43,724 nucleotides of DNA, from assembly GCA_046262315.1 (NCBI GenBank), contig JBHEMZ010000056.1, positions 1 through 43,724 on the forward strand, read 5' to 3'. Positions 24,743-33,169 of the stretch are shown one piece after another (position 1 is the first letter of the stretch; each line of letters begins with the position of its first letter). Position numbers and translations under genes: made by a program. The notes below the pieces were generated by a model. It worked only from the letters and a program-made list of their open reading frames with translations, was not told the DNA's origin and did not search any database. This DNA comes from JACVRM01 sp046262315 (lineage in GTDB: Bacteria; Actinomycetota; Thermoleophilia; Gaiellales; Gaiellaceae).

Positions 24743-27244
24743 CTAGCCGAGAACCCGCACGCGCGCCGTCTTGGCCACCTTCGGCAGCTTCAGGTTCGGC
24801 ACGCGGACCGTGCGGTTCGTGGCGATGGTGCGGACGACCTTGCCGAGCACGCGGCCGTTCTTGCCGACCAGCGTGATCTCGATCTTGGCTGTCCTGGCAG
24901 CGCCGTTGACGCGAACCACGACGTACCGCTCACTCTGCTTGGCGAACGGCTTCTTGGCGATGCGGGCAAACGCGAGCGTGGCCTTCTTCGGCGCCGCGGC
25001 GGGCTTCGCCTTGGCGTCGGCCTTGGCCTGCTCGATGATCTTCTGCGTCTGCGCGGTCGAGGCGCCCGGGACGATATCGCCCTGGGAGCCCGCGAACGGA
25101 GCGGTCGCCGACGAGCTCGACTGCGAGCCTGTCGCCGAGCCACTCACCCCGGTGCCGCCGGCAGCGCCGGGCGGGCACGCGAAGTCGAAGATCGCGAAGC
25201 GGATGATGCCTTCCGCGACGAACTCCGCGATCACGTTGCCGCGGATGCACTTGCCGAAGACCTCGATCGAGGCCTCGCCGCGGCTGTCCGTCCACACGCA
25301 GAGGCGGTGCAGGCCCTCCTGCTGGGAGGCACGGCCGAGCGGGTACTCGCGAGCGCCCTCGCCATTCGTCATGAAGCAGACCTTCTCGTTGACGAACGGG
25401 TTGCCGTCGATATCGATCGCCACGGCCGTGCAGATGAACGCCAGGCCGTTCGTGATCGGCGGAATCGGGCCCTTGGGCACACAGGTGACGCCCTTGTGGA
25501 ACCGGCTGTGGACGCGCTTCTGGAGCACGTTCGACGCCTTGTCCGAGTCCGTCGTCTTCTGATACGGGTAGCGCGCGATCGCCTGGATGTCGGCCGTGCC
25601 GAGCACGTCGACGCCCTCGAGATCACACGCGTTGTTCAGGTTCGTGCCCACGCCCAGGTTGTCGAAGAAGAACCCGAGCCCCGGGTTGAAGTACGCCTGC
25701 ACTTCGCCGTGCTCGTCGGAGTACGTGACGACCGCCTGCGGCCCGAGCGGCAGCTGCCGCAGCGGAACCCGCGCGTCGTTGCGCCTCAGACACTGCGTGT
25801 TGCCGCCGAGGGCACTGCGAAGCACTTCGGTGATGCTCCAGTAGTCGTAGAGACCGCTGGTGCGGTACCCCGGGTAGTTGTTGCCCCGTGCGGGGCCGTC
25901 GGTGCCCGAGGCCTCGTCTGTCGCCACGGCGTTGTACTGGGTGATGTTGCCCTGCGGGTCGAGGACCGGCGTGAACGTATTGGCCGTCGTGGCAGGGATC
26001 CACCGCGAGTAGAACGGCGCGTAGTGGCTGTGCGGCCGCGGATCGCAGTTGTTCCGCCGCGTGTACGCCACGCACTTCAGCACGGTGGACAGAGAGCCGA
26101 CGCCGCTGATGTCGGTGGCCGACCCCGAGTTCGCGGCGATTGCCACGTCCACGCGTGCCGACGGCAGCGGGACGTCACCGCCGTCCAGCTTGCCGTCAGG
26201 CAGAAGCGTCTCGTCCGGGCGAAGCGGGTCGAACGGACCCCACGTCGGGAAGCGGCTCAGATCGCCGAATACGCGCGAGTACTGCGCGTCGCCGATAAGG
26301 AGACCGCCCAGGAAGCCCTGCGTCCCGCGGCAGGCGTCCACGGCGTCCAGCAGCGTGTGCGGGCCGGTCAGACCCGTGATCGGGTCGGCCAGACACACGG
26401 CCTGGTTGACGTGACCCTCCGTGCGGGCGCGGTCGTCGTGGATGTCCCACATGCGCCACGGGGCATCACGGTAGACCGGGCGCGCATCGCTGGTCGTCGC
26501 CATCCTGGCGGCGAGATCGTCCCAGTAGGTGTTGTCGACGTCACGAAGATCCGTGAACGGCGTCTCGGCCGGAAGCGTGATCGATGCCGGGAGGCCCAGC
26601 TCGGTGAAGTTGTTGCCGAGCGGGAGTTCCCCGGAGACATCGCACTGCACGCGACCGGGCAGGCCGCCGGCGACAAGGTCGCCGCTGCCGTCCGGGTCAC
26701 CGATGTCCGAGCCGCCGCCGCCAGGCTGATCCGTCACGGCGAGCTCACGGCAGTTCGGGTTGTTCAGCGCGAGCCAGCCGGCCAGGAACTGGTGCTTCAT
26801 GGCCGGATTGCCCGTGTCGCTGTCAGAGAGCACGAGCTTGATCTGCGCCAGGCCAGCCTTCAACGACACGTAGTCGGCCTTGACGCAGCCCTGGTCGGCG
26901 TGCTCACCGGTGCCCAGGAAGAACTTGACTGTCGACGCCTCGAGCGACGGCGGCTGGAACGGATAGCCCGACCAGTCCTCGACAATCCAGTCGACCGACT
27001 GGCCCTCGCCAGCAGCCACCGGGTTGCCCGCCTCGTCCTCTGTGACGTTGATCTCATCAGAACACTTGACGAGCCGCAGCTCCTCGCCGCGCCACGCCAG
27101 ATACGGCACGTTCGTCGTCTGCGGATCGAACGACGGACGCACCCCGTGCGTCGCCGAAGCGGGTGCCGCGAAGACCACGGCCGCCGCCATGGCGACGATT
27201 GCAGCGAGCGCGATGCGCGCTCGTGCGATGGTTACTCCCCCCAT
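24743..27244 (-). CDS. Large Cys-containing secreted protein
   Basis: This 833-residue protein starts at ATG 27244 behind AGAGGGGAG. A signal peptide (ARIALAAIVAMAAAVVFAAP) ends at a probable ASA cleavage site before THGVRP. The mature part is acidic, rich in Asp, Gly and Cys, with stretches such as YLAWRGEELRLVKCSDE and CVWTDSRGEASIEVFGKCIR, whose Ig-like strand pattern suggests extracellular sandwich domains. A Ser/Gly linker (GSATGSQSSSSATAPF) is followed by an Ala/Lys segment and a basic beta-rich tail that could hold to the cell surface. I do not recognise the family. Its own promoter with TTGACA lies 95-120 bases upstream. No frameshift in 2.5 kb. Confidence 0.75.
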   Translation of the reverse strand: MGGVTIARARIALAAIVAMAAAVVFAAPASATHGVRPSFDPQTTNVPYLAWRGEELRLVKCSDEINVTEDEAGNPVAAGEGQSVDWIVEDWSGYPFQPPSLEASTVKFFLGTGEHADQGCVKADYVSLKAGLAQIKLVLSDSDTGNPAMKHQFLAGWLALNNPNCRELAVTDQPGGGGSDIGDPDGSGDLVAGGLPGRVQCDVSGELPLGNNFTELGLPASITLPAETPFTDLRDVDNTYWDDLAARMATTSDARPVYRDAPWRMWDIHDDRARTEGHVNQAVCLADPITGLTGPHTLLDAVDACRGTQGFLGGLLIGDAQYSRVFGDLSRFPTWGPFDPLRPDETLLPDGKLDGGDVPLPSARVDVAIAANSGSATDISGVGSLSTVLKCVAYTRRNNCDPRPHSHYAPFYSRWIPATTANTFTPVLDPQGNITQYNAVATDEASGTDGPARGNNYPGYRTSGLYDYWSITEVLRSALGGNTQCLRRNDARVPLRQLPLGPQAVVTYSDEHGEVQAYFNPGLGFFFDNLGVGTNLNNACDLEGVDVLGTADIQAIARYPYQKTTDSDKASNVLQKRVHSRFHKGVTCVPKGPIPPITNGLAFICTAVAIDIDGNPFVNEKVCFMTNGEGAREYPLGRASQQEGLHRLCVWTDSRGEASIEVFGKCIRGNVIAEFVAEGIIRFAIFDFACPPGAAGGTGVSGSATGSQSSSSATAPFAGSQGDIVPGASTAQTQKIIEQAKADAKAKPAAAPKKATLAFARIAKKPFAKQSERYVVVRVNGAARTAKIEITLVGKNGRVLGKVVRTIATNRTVRVPNLKLPKVAKTARVRVLG

Positions 27245-27338
27245 CTGTGTACTCCCCTCTTGAAGTGTGCGGAGCTCCCCGTGAGCCCCGCCTCCCCCGA
27301 TTTGTCGAGGTCCGCAAGTGGACCCCTCCCTCCTTCTC

Positions 27339-27366
27339 GGTTTACTCAGGAAGGCGGGGTTGTCAA
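27339..27366 (-). promoter_or_regulatory. Promoter of the large secreted protein gene
   Basis: On the minus strand a perfect -35 TTGACA (27366-27361) is 16 bases from a -10-like TAAACC (27344-27339). Transcription would start near 27331, leaving a leader of about 87 bases before ATG 27244. The -10 is weak. Confidence 0.45.
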
Positions 27367-27383
27367 CCCCTGCGACCGATTCC

Positions 27384-28586
27384 TCAGATCTGCCAGTCGC
27401 CGGCTCGGAGCACCGGCACGCGCTCACCGCTGCGTGTCAGCCCCGTCACCGTGACCTCCGGGGAGCCGATCATGAAGTCGATGTGGATGGCGCTGTCGTT
27501 CAGGTGCCCGACATCCTCCTCGGCGACCGTGAAGGTGTACGCCTGCCCGAGCGCGATGTGGCTTGCTGCGTTCTCGTCCAGCAGCGTGTCGTAGAAGACG
27601 GTGCCGAGCGGCCCGATGCGGCCCGCGCGATCGACGAGCGCAACCTCGCCGAGCCGCGACGCACCCTCGTCGAGCGCGGCAGCCGTCCGTAGCACCTCCG
27701 CGCCCGCGTCGGCGTCGATCGAGACCGCACGCCCCCCCTCGAAGCGCACTCGGATACCGTCCACGATCGAGCCCACGTGCTCGAGCGGCAGCGTCGCACG
27801 CACGGTGCCCTCCACCCGCTCGGGATCCGGCGTGGTGAAGACCTCCTCCGAGGGGAGGTTGACCAGGTGCCGCAGCCCGTCGATCCGCGTGAACTCCGCC
27901 GCGCACCAGGCCGACGAGGGCAGCAGGCCGACGGTCAGGTCCGTGCCAGGCCCCTCGAAGTGGAGCGCGTCGAAGCGACGCTCGCCCAGGCGCCCGCAGA
28001 CGTCGGCCAGCTCGCTCATGCGAACGCGCCAGGCCGCCTCCGGATCGGGCTCGTCCAGCCTGCAGACGTGTGCAATCTCGCTCCAGAGCCGCTCGTGGGC
28101 GGGGTCACGGTCGAGATCCGGGTAGACCACCTCGGCCCACTCGGGCGTGGGCGCTGGAACGGCCGTCCAGTTGGTCGTGCGCTCGTTGACGATGGTGCCA
28201 ACCTCTCGGAGCGTGGGCAGCCGGTCGCGTCCCGCACGTGCCGGGTCGAGGTCGTTGAGGACGCCGGGCGCGGCCGGCCCCACCAGGGCAATCCGCGCCG
28301 CCCGCTCCTCGCCGAGGCGCAACACGCGGTCGCCGTACCAGGGTGGCACGTAGTCGAGCGTCTCCTCGCGCGCGTGCGCGATGCGCGCGCGCTTGACGTG
28401 GTGGTCGAAGTACCAGACGTCCACGAAGCGGGCGTCTCGCCGGTAGGCCTCCTCGGCGATCGCCCGCGTGAGCTCCTCCTTGCCCGGCTCCGAGAGCACG
28501 CTGACGATCTGGTCCGGCTGCACGTTGGCCGCAAAGCCGACGACCAGCGCAGCCAGCTCCTCGACGGGCGGGCGGAAGGGTGCCAC
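27384..28586 (-). CDS. M29-family aminopeptidase
   Basis: This 400-residue metallopeptidase of family M29 (AmpS/AmpT type) has the typical blocks HFEGPGTDLTVGLLP, NLPSEEVFTTPD, DEGASRLGEVALVD, SHIALGQAY and NDSAIHIDFMIGSPEVTVTG. The Glu, His and Asp residues in these bind two metal ions. It removes N-terminal residues from peptides in the cytoplasm. GTG 28586 is chosen because the family begins with a segment like VEELAALVVGFAANVQPDQ; the longer frame upstream overlaps the plus-strand small ORF and is not conserved in style. Transcribed divergently from the DUF6766 unit. Confidence 0.85.
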   Translation of the reverse strand: MAPFRPPVEELAALVVGFAANVQPDQIVSVLSEPGKEELTRAIAEEAYRRDARFVDVWYFDHHVKRARIAHAREETLDYVPPWYGDRVLRLGEERAARIALVGPAAPGVLNDLDPARAGRDRLPTLREVGTIVNERTTNWTAVPAPTPEWAEVVYPDLDRDPAHERLWSEIAHVCRLDEPDPEAAWRVRMSELADVCGRLGERRFDALHFEGPGTDLTVGLLPSSAWCAAEFTRIDGLRHLVNLPSEEVFTTPDPERVEGTVRATLPLEHVGSIVDGIRVRFEGGRAVSIDADAGAEVLRTAAALDEGASRLGEVALVDRAGRIGPLGTVFYDTLLDENAASHIALGQAYTFTVAEEDVGHLNDSAIHIDFMIGSPEVTVTGLTRSGERVPVLRAGDWQI

Positions 28587-28646
28587 CGCGAGCAGCCTAA
28601 CCGCAGGAACGAGGTGCAGCGGCGCGAAAACGCGCCTGTGCGGCTC

Positions 28647-28718
28647 ATGTTCGCCCTGTACCTCTTCGTGATCGTTGGCATCACGTTCTACTCGGCGATC
28701 GGCATCGCGCACCACTGA
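28647..28718 (+). CDS. 23-residue single-span membrane peptide coupled to the DUF6766 gene
   Basis: The reading frame encodes a short hydrophobic peptide (MFALYLFVIVGITFYSAIGI, then AHH) with one membrane span and a His-His end. Its stop overlaps the next start as TGATG, so translation is coupled. GTG 28638 would add three residues. It is too short for usual gene finders. It is supported by the hydrophobic pattern, the exact coupling and the free space left when the divergent M29 gene starts at 28586. Function is unknown. Confidence 0.5.
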   Translation: MFALYLFVIVGITFYSAIGIAHH

Positions 28719-29389
28719 TGCGATTCCTGCGCGAAAACTCACTGTCGATCGTCTTCGGCCTGATCTTCCTCATCGCGCTCGGGGGCCAGTCGATCGCCGG
28801 CCACCACGAGTACAACCAGCAGCAGCTCGTACACGACAGCGGGACGATCACGTACGGTCGCTACCTCGTCTCGTCCCAGTTCGGCGTCGCGGTGCTCGAG
28901 AACTGGCAGTCGGAGTATCTCCAGTTCTTCCTCTTCATCTTCGCCACGGTCTGGCTCTTTCAGCGGGGCTCCAACGAGTCGAAGGAACTCGAGGAGATCG
29001 GCGTGGAGTCCGACCAGAAACAGAAGGTCGGTGGCTACGCGGACGAGAGCTCACCACGCTGGGCGCGGACGCCCGGCTGGCGGCTCCGCCTCTACTCGAA
29101 CTCGCTGCTCATCCTCATGGGCGCCATTTTCCTGGCCTCGTGGTTCGGACAGTCCGTGACGGGGTGGACCGAGTTCAACGACGACCAGCTCGAGCACCAC
29201 CAGGCGACCGTCTCGTGGACGGGGTATCTCGCCGAGCCGGACTTCTGGGAGCGGACGCTCCAGAACTGGCAGTCTGAGTTTCTCGCGGTCGGCTCGATGG
29301 CCGTGTTCTCGATCTACCTGCGCCAGCGCGGCTCGCCCGAGTCGAAGCCGGTCGGCGCGCCCCATTCCGAGACGGCCTCATCCGGCTGA
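28718..29389 (+). CDS. DUF6766-family membrane protein
   Basis: This 223-residue protein is built as two similar halves. Each has a membrane span leading to a G-Q-S motif and a His/Glu-rich loop (GGQSIAGHHEYN and FGQSVTGWTEFN), then ENWQSEYLQFFLFIF or QNWQSEFLAVGSMAVF and a second span ending in QRGSNESKEL or QRGSPESKPV. This internal duplication with NWQSE and QRGSxESK is the DUF6766 pattern common in actinobacteria. Function is unknown. It is coupled to the 23-residue ORF upstream, and its stop lies in a terminator stem shared with the converging PASTA gene. Confidence 0.8.
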   Translation: MRFLRENSLSIVFGLIFLIALGGQSIAGHHEYNQQQLVHDSGTITYGRYLVSSQFGVAVLENWQSEYLQFFLFIFATVWLFQRGSNESKELEEIGVESDQKQKVGGYADESSPRWARTPGWRLRLYSNSLLILMGAIFLASWFGQSVTGWTEFNDDQLEHHQATVSWTGYLAEPDFWERTLQNWQSEFLAVGSMAVFSIYLRQRGSPESKPVGAPHSETASSG

Positions 29390-29408
29390 GTCGACGGCTG
29401 ACTCAGCC
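29384..29408. terminator. Bidirectional hairpin that contains both stop codons
   Basis: GGCTGAGTC and GACTCAGCC form a 9-bp perfect stem with loop GACGGCT. The TGA of the DUF6766 gene lies in the left arm and, on the other strand, the TGA of the PASTA gene lies in the right arm. The U-tract is weak. The layout indicates termination for both converging units. Confidence 0.6.
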
Positions 29409-30752
29409 TGTGAACACGCCGACGTAGATCGTCACGCGCGCGCCCACGTTCAGGCGGGTACCGGCAAGTGGATCCTGGTCGACGACGACGCCGTCCTCGG
29501 TCTCGTCGGCCGTGTCCTGGCGCAGCACCCGCACCTTGAAGCCTGCCTGCTCGAGCCGCTGCCGCGCGGTCTGCTCGTCGTCTGCCACGAGGTCGGGGAC
29601 GGCTTTCGTGCCCGCCTGCTGCGGGCCCTTGGAGACGTTGATGCGCACCGCAGACCCACTCTTCGCCGAGCTGCCGGCTGCGGGGAACTGCGCCACGACC
29701 GTGCCGCGCGGCTCGCGCGACGGCACCTGCTTCGTGTCGGCGTCGAGACCCGCCGCCCGCAGCGCGCGCACGGCCGCGACCTGCTTCTGCCCCACCACGT
29801 CCGGGACCGTGGCCCGCGCCGCGGTGCTCGTGGTGGTGGTCGTCGTCGCTGTGGTGGTGGTCGCGGTCGTCGTCGCGGTCGTCGTCGTGCCGCTTCGACC
29901 CTCTGAGACGTTCACGCGCACAGCCGATCCGCGCGGCGCCCGCTCGCCGGCAAGCGGTTTCTGGGCGATCACGGTGCCCTCGGGCTCGTCGGCCGGCACC
30001 CTGAAGAGATCTGCCTTCAGGCCCGCGGACTCGAGCTGGGAGGTCGCTTCGGCAGCGGTCGTGCCGACGACGTCCGGGACGTCGACCGGCTGCCGACCGC
30101 GCGAGACGCGCAGCTTTACGATCGCCTCGCGCTTCAATTCGGTCCCGCCACCGGGCTCCTGTGCGATTACCTGCCCCACAGGCTTCGGCGAGAACACGCG
30201 CACGGCCCCCGGGCGCAACTTCGCCACCTCGACCTTGGCGAACGCCTCACCCACCGGGAGTCCCACGACGGCCGGCACCGCATTCGTGTCCTGGCCGCGC
30301 GAGACGGTGAGGACAACCGTCGAGCCCGTCTGGGCACGGTTGCCCGCCGCCGGGTCCTGCCGCAGGACGATCCCGCTCGCCCGCTTGCTCAGCGTCCGAC
30401 GCAGGTCGGCTTTGAAACCGGCGTCGAGCAGCCTGGCCACGCCTCGGTCGGCCCGCTGACCGACGACGTCGGGGACGGCCGCCTGCGCCACGGTCGTGCG
30501 CGGCGAGGCATCGCCGTCGTCGTCGTCGCGAGTGGCGAAGTACGCAAGCGCCCCGAGGCCGCCAAGCACGAGCAGCAGCAGGAGCAACAACCACGGCCAG
30601 ATGCGGGGGCGCCGCGGCGGCGCCTCGAGAGGCACCTGCTCCTCGTAGACCACCTGCTGAGACGGCGGGCGATCCACCGGCACCGTCGCCTCGGCGTCGT
30701 ACGCCTCGGGGGGAGGCGGCGCGGGCCGTCGACGTCGGCGGAGCGGCGACAT
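29403..30752 (-). CDS. Membrane-anchored protein with five PASTA domains, no kinase
   Basis: This 449-residue protein has a Pro/Arg-rich cytoplasmic N-terminus (1-50), one membrane span (IWPWLLLLLLLVLGGLGALA, about 51-72), an acidic DDDDGD patch and five PASTA repeats at about 90-153, 155-222, 223-290, 314-380 and 385-449. Each begins like VPDVVG and ends GSxVxxxVS. A Thr-rich spacer separates repeats 3 and 4. PASTA domains bind cell-wall peptidoglycan or muropeptides; they usually belong to Ser/Thr kinases or PBPs, neither of which is here. It may sense or organise the cell wall. ATG 30752; same strand as the coiled-coil gene 60 bases upstream. Confidence 0.85.
   Translation of the reverse strand: MSPLRRRRRPAPPPPEAYDAEATVPVDRPPSQQVVYEEQVPLEAPPRRPRIWPWLLLLLLLVLGGLGALAYFATRDDDDGDASPRTTVAQAAVPDVVGQRADRGVARLLDAGFKADLRRTLSKRASGIVLRQDPAAGNRAQTGSTVVLTVSRGQDTNAVPAVVGLPVGEAFAKVEVAKLRPGAVRVFSPKPVGQVIAQEPGGGTELKREAIVKLRVSRGRQPVDVPDVVGTTAAEATSQLESAGLKADLFRVPADEPEGTVIAQKPLAGERAPRGSAVRVNVSEGRSGTTTTATTTATTTTATTTTTTSTAARATVPDVVGQKQVAAVRALRAAGLDADTKQVPSREPRGTVVAQFPAAGSSAKSGSAVRINVSKGPQQAGTKAVPDLVADDEQTARQRLEQAGFKVRVLRQDTADETEDGVVVDQDPLAGTRLNVGARVTIYVGVFTG
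29827..29889. repeat. Trinucleotide-repeat tract encoding the Thr-rich linker
   Basis: Runs of GTG and GTC triplets on the plus strand (ACC and GAC on the minus) encode about 20 nearly uninterrupted Thr residues between PASTA repeats 3 and 4. Such triplet tracts change length by slippage in steps of whole codons, which would vary the linker and keep the frame. Confidence 0.65.
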
Positions 30753-30794
30753 TGGCCGTGGTGTACCCGGCGCACACGTCGCGTAACCGTGTGT

Positions 30795-30810
30795 GTCAAA
30801 CCTCTTTGAC
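30795..30810. promoter_or_regulatory. 16-bp dyad with TTGAC in the coiled-coil/PASTA gap
   Basis: GTCAAA-CCTC-TTTGAC is a perfect 6-bp-arm palindrome, 2 bases past the stop of the coiled-coil gene and 43 bases upstream of the PASTA start. On the minus strand TTTGACA could be a -35 for the PASTA gene, though no clear -10 follows. It lacks a T-run, so it is more likely an operator than a terminator. Confidence 0.35.
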
Positions 30811-30812
30811 GG

Positions 30813-32444
30813 CTAGCGGGCGCGTCCCGGCTCGACTAGCGTCTCGAATACCTCGTACACCAGGCCCTCGAACGACGCCGGCAGTAGCTTGTCGTCGCCC
30901 ACGAAGTCGCGCAGGTAGACGAGGTATGCGCGCCACTCATCGACGCGCTCGGGGTAGTCCGCGGCACGGCTCTCCACGAGGCGTCCGAGTGCCTCGAGAT
31001 TCCACCGCCCGTCGCGGGGGCTCACCTCACCGTCCGACCTCACGTGCGGCGCCGGAGCCTGCGGGAGCTCGGCGGCGGGCGGCGGAGGCGGGGAATCTGG
31101 TGTCTGCACCGGCGTGCGCTCCGGCGCTGCGCGGGCAAGCTTCGCCTCACGCTCCTGAACGGCGGCCTCGCGGCGCGCGAGCGCCGCCTCGCGCTCGCCG
31201 AGCTCGTCCCGCCGGCGGGTGGTCTCGCGCTCGACACGCTCGAGCGCCTCTCGCTCCAGGCCCTCCCACGTCCTGTCGAGCTCAGCCCCGCTCGCGGCGA
31301 GCTCGCGCTCCCGCGCCGCCTGCACCTGCTCGTGGTGCTGGGCGCTCGCCACCAGCTCACGCTCACGCGTGAGCAAACTCCGCTCGCGCTCCTCAATGTG
31401 CGCAACTCGCTCCGCGAGCTCCTGCGTGGCCTCCTGGCGCCGCCGGTCGAGCCGCTCGATCTCGAGCTCCTTCGCCTCGACGGCCGCCGCTCGCGCACGT
31501 AGCTGTTCCTCTCGCGCCGCCGCCTCTCGCTCACGCTTCGCGAGTCCCGCCCCTCGCGTCGTGACCGCCGTCTCCCGCTCCCGAACCTCCACGGTCAGCT
31601 CCTCGCGGCGCGCGGCGAGCTCCGCCTCCCGCTGCACGTGCTCGGCGACCGCGGCCTCGCGCGCGCTGACCTCGGACTCGCGCCGCGCCAGCGCCTGCTC
31701 GCGCGTGGTGAGCTCCTGCGCGGCCACCCCGACCTCGTCCCTCCGTCCGCCAAGCTCGGTTTCGCGGGCGGCGAGGCGCTCCTCCCGCCCGGACAGCTTT
31801 CGCTCGCGCGCCGCGACCGCCTTCGCCACGCGCTCGTCGAGCTGCGCCTCGCGCGCCGTCAGCCTCTCCTCGCGCGCGGCGAGCTTGCGGTCACGCGCCG
31901 CGACGGCCTTCTCGACAGCCTGCTCGACCTCGGCCTCTCGCTGCGCGAGGCGAGCCTCGCCCTCCTCGAGCTCACGCTCTCGTTTCGTGAACGCCTCGGA
32001 GGCCTCGGCGTCCAGCTCGGCCTCGCGGATCGCAAAGGACTGCTCGCGCTCGGAGACCGCTTGAGCGCGCTCTGCCAGCTCAGCCGACTCGCGCCTGACG
32101 CGAGCAACCGTGACGGCGTGGAGCTGCCCAGCCTGGTCGACTTCCCGGCGCCGCCGCTCGACCTCGGCGCGCGCCTGCTCGAGCTGCTGCTCGCGCGGCG
32201 CGATCGTCCCTTCGCGCTGGTCCAGCTCGGCTCCGCGCCGCTCGAGTTCCCGTGCGCGCTCGGCCGCTGCGCGCTCTTTCTCCTCGAGCTCCCGGCTGCG
32301 CGCGGCCACGCGCTCAGCAGCCCCGGCGAGATCGGCCTGTAGCCGCTCGATAGCCGCGCCGAAGCGCTCGCGCTCATGCTCGAGCAGGGCGCCGATCTCT
32401 TCGCTCAGGGTCTCGTCCGAGCGGGCACCTCTTCGGTTCCGCAC
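30813..32444 (-). CDS. Long coiled-coil protein with conserved C-terminal domain
   Basis: This 543-residue protein is almost wholly alpha-helical and rich in Glu, Arg and Ala up to about residue 440. Repeating units such as KAVAARDRKLAAREERLTAR and KAVAARERKLSGREERLAAR form a long parallel coiled coil. A Pro-rich spacer (TPDSPPPPPAAELPQAPAP) leads to a compact C-terminal domain of about 75 residues (WNLEALGRLVESRA, DEWRAYLVYLRDFV, FEGLVYEVFETLV). GTG 32444 is preferred: AAGGAGG lies 10 bases upstream; TTG 32483 is weaker. The C-terminal domain may bind a partner at a fixed site while the coil spans distance; a scaffold role is an inference. It could be confused with SMC-like proteins but has no ATPase ends. 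Confidence 0.75.
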   Translation of the reverse strand: MRNRRGARSDETLSEEIGALLEHERERFGAAIERLQADLAGAAERVAARSRELEEKERAAAERARELERRGAELDQREGTIAPREQQLEQARAEVERRRREVDQAGQLHAVTVARVRRESAELAERAQAVSEREQSFAIREAELDAEASEAFTKRERELEEGEARLAQREAEVEQAVEKAVAARDRKLAAREERLTAREAQLDERVAKAVAARERKLSGREERLAARETELGGRRDEVGVAAQELTTREQALARRESEVSAREAAVAEHVQREAELAARREELTVEVRERETAVTTRGAGLAKREREAAAREEQLRARAAAVEAKELEIERLDRRRQEATQELAERVAHIEERERSLLTRERELVASAQHHEQVQAARERELAASGAELDRTWEGLEREALERVERETTRRRDELGEREAALARREAAVQEREAKLARAAPERTPVQTPDSPPPPPAAELPQAPAPHVRSDGEVSPRDGRWNLEALGRLVESRAADYPERVDEWRAYLVYLRDFVGDDKLLPASFEGLVYEVFETLVEPGRAR

Positions 32445-32548
32445 GAGGCCGCATCCTCCTTGCCGTCGGTCGAAAACCAGCAACCTAGCCTAGTTGGGTG
32501 GGGCAGACTACGGTGGGCCACCAGTCAACGAGCGAAGGGAGAGGGACC

Positions 32549-33169
32549 GTGAAGGTGACGATCATCGGCGCCGGCAACATGGGCCGCGCGATCGGGACGC
32601 GTATGGTCGCGGGAGGACATGAGCTTCAGCTCGTCGACCGCAAACCCGGCGACGCGGGGGAGCTTGCCTCGGAACTCGGCGGCGGAGCGACGGCGGCGGC
32701 TCCCGGCGACGAGCTGACGGGCGAGGTGGTCGTGCTCGCGCTCTACTATCCCGGGGTCAAGGACGCTGTCGCGGAGTACGGCGAGCGCCTCGCGGGCCGC
32801 GTGGTGGTCGACATCTCCAACCCGATCGACTTCGAGACCCTCGAGCTGGCGACGACGACATCCGGAGCGGAGGAGATCGCTGCCCTCGTGCCGGCCGGCA
32901 CGCCGGTCGTCAAGGCGTTCAACACGGCCTTCGCTTCCACCGTGGCCGCGGGCGAGGTGGCCGGCCAGAAGATCGACGTCTTCGTCGCCGGGGACGACGA
33001 GGACGCGAAGCGGAAGATCGTCTCCCTCGTCGAGGGAGGCGGGCTGCGGGCGATCGACGCCGGCCCGCTCGTTCGCGCCCGGCTGCTGGAGCAGGCCGGC
33101 CGCTTTCACATCGCTCTCCAGGAGCCACTCGGGACCGGTTTCGGAAGCGCGCTCAAGCTGTATCCGTGA
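32549..33169 (+). CDS. F420/NADP-dependent oxidoreductase-like protein
   Basis: This 206-residue Rossmann protein starts VKVTIIGAGNMGRAIGTRMV, the dinucleotide motif of the NADP-oxidoreductase F420-dependent family. It then has VVVLALYYPGVKDAV, VVDISNPID and VVKAFNTAFA, which also fit. Family members move hydride between NADPH and coenzyme F420, or act on related substrates. GTG 32549 is set by the family start and the AGGGAGAGGG just before it. It overlaps the next gene by 4 bases (GTGA). Confidence 0.8.
   Translation: MKVTIIGAGNMGRAIGTRMVAGGHELQLVDRKPGDAGELASELGGGATAAAPGDELTGEVVVLALYYPGVKDAVAEYGERLAGRVVVDISNPIDFETLELATTTSGAEEIAALVPAGTPVVKAFNTAFASTVAAGEVAGQKIDVFVAGDDEDAKRKIVSLVEGGGLRAIDAGPLVRARLLEQAGRFHIALQEPLGTGFGSALKLYP

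Noticed and set aside
25307..27454. Very long open frame (715 codons) on the plus strand opposite the large secreted protein
   Set aside because: It is Arg/Val-rich with no domain, signal or ribosome site, and mirrors the codon bias of the real gene on the other strand. It is an antisense artefact of high GC.
29403..30752. PASTA-type Ser/Thr kinase (PknB)
   Set aside because: The cytoplasmic part is only about 50 residues and has no kinase motifs.
30813..32444. SMC or Rad50-like ATPase
   Set aside because: The protein has a long coiled coil but no Walker A, Walker B or hinge domain.
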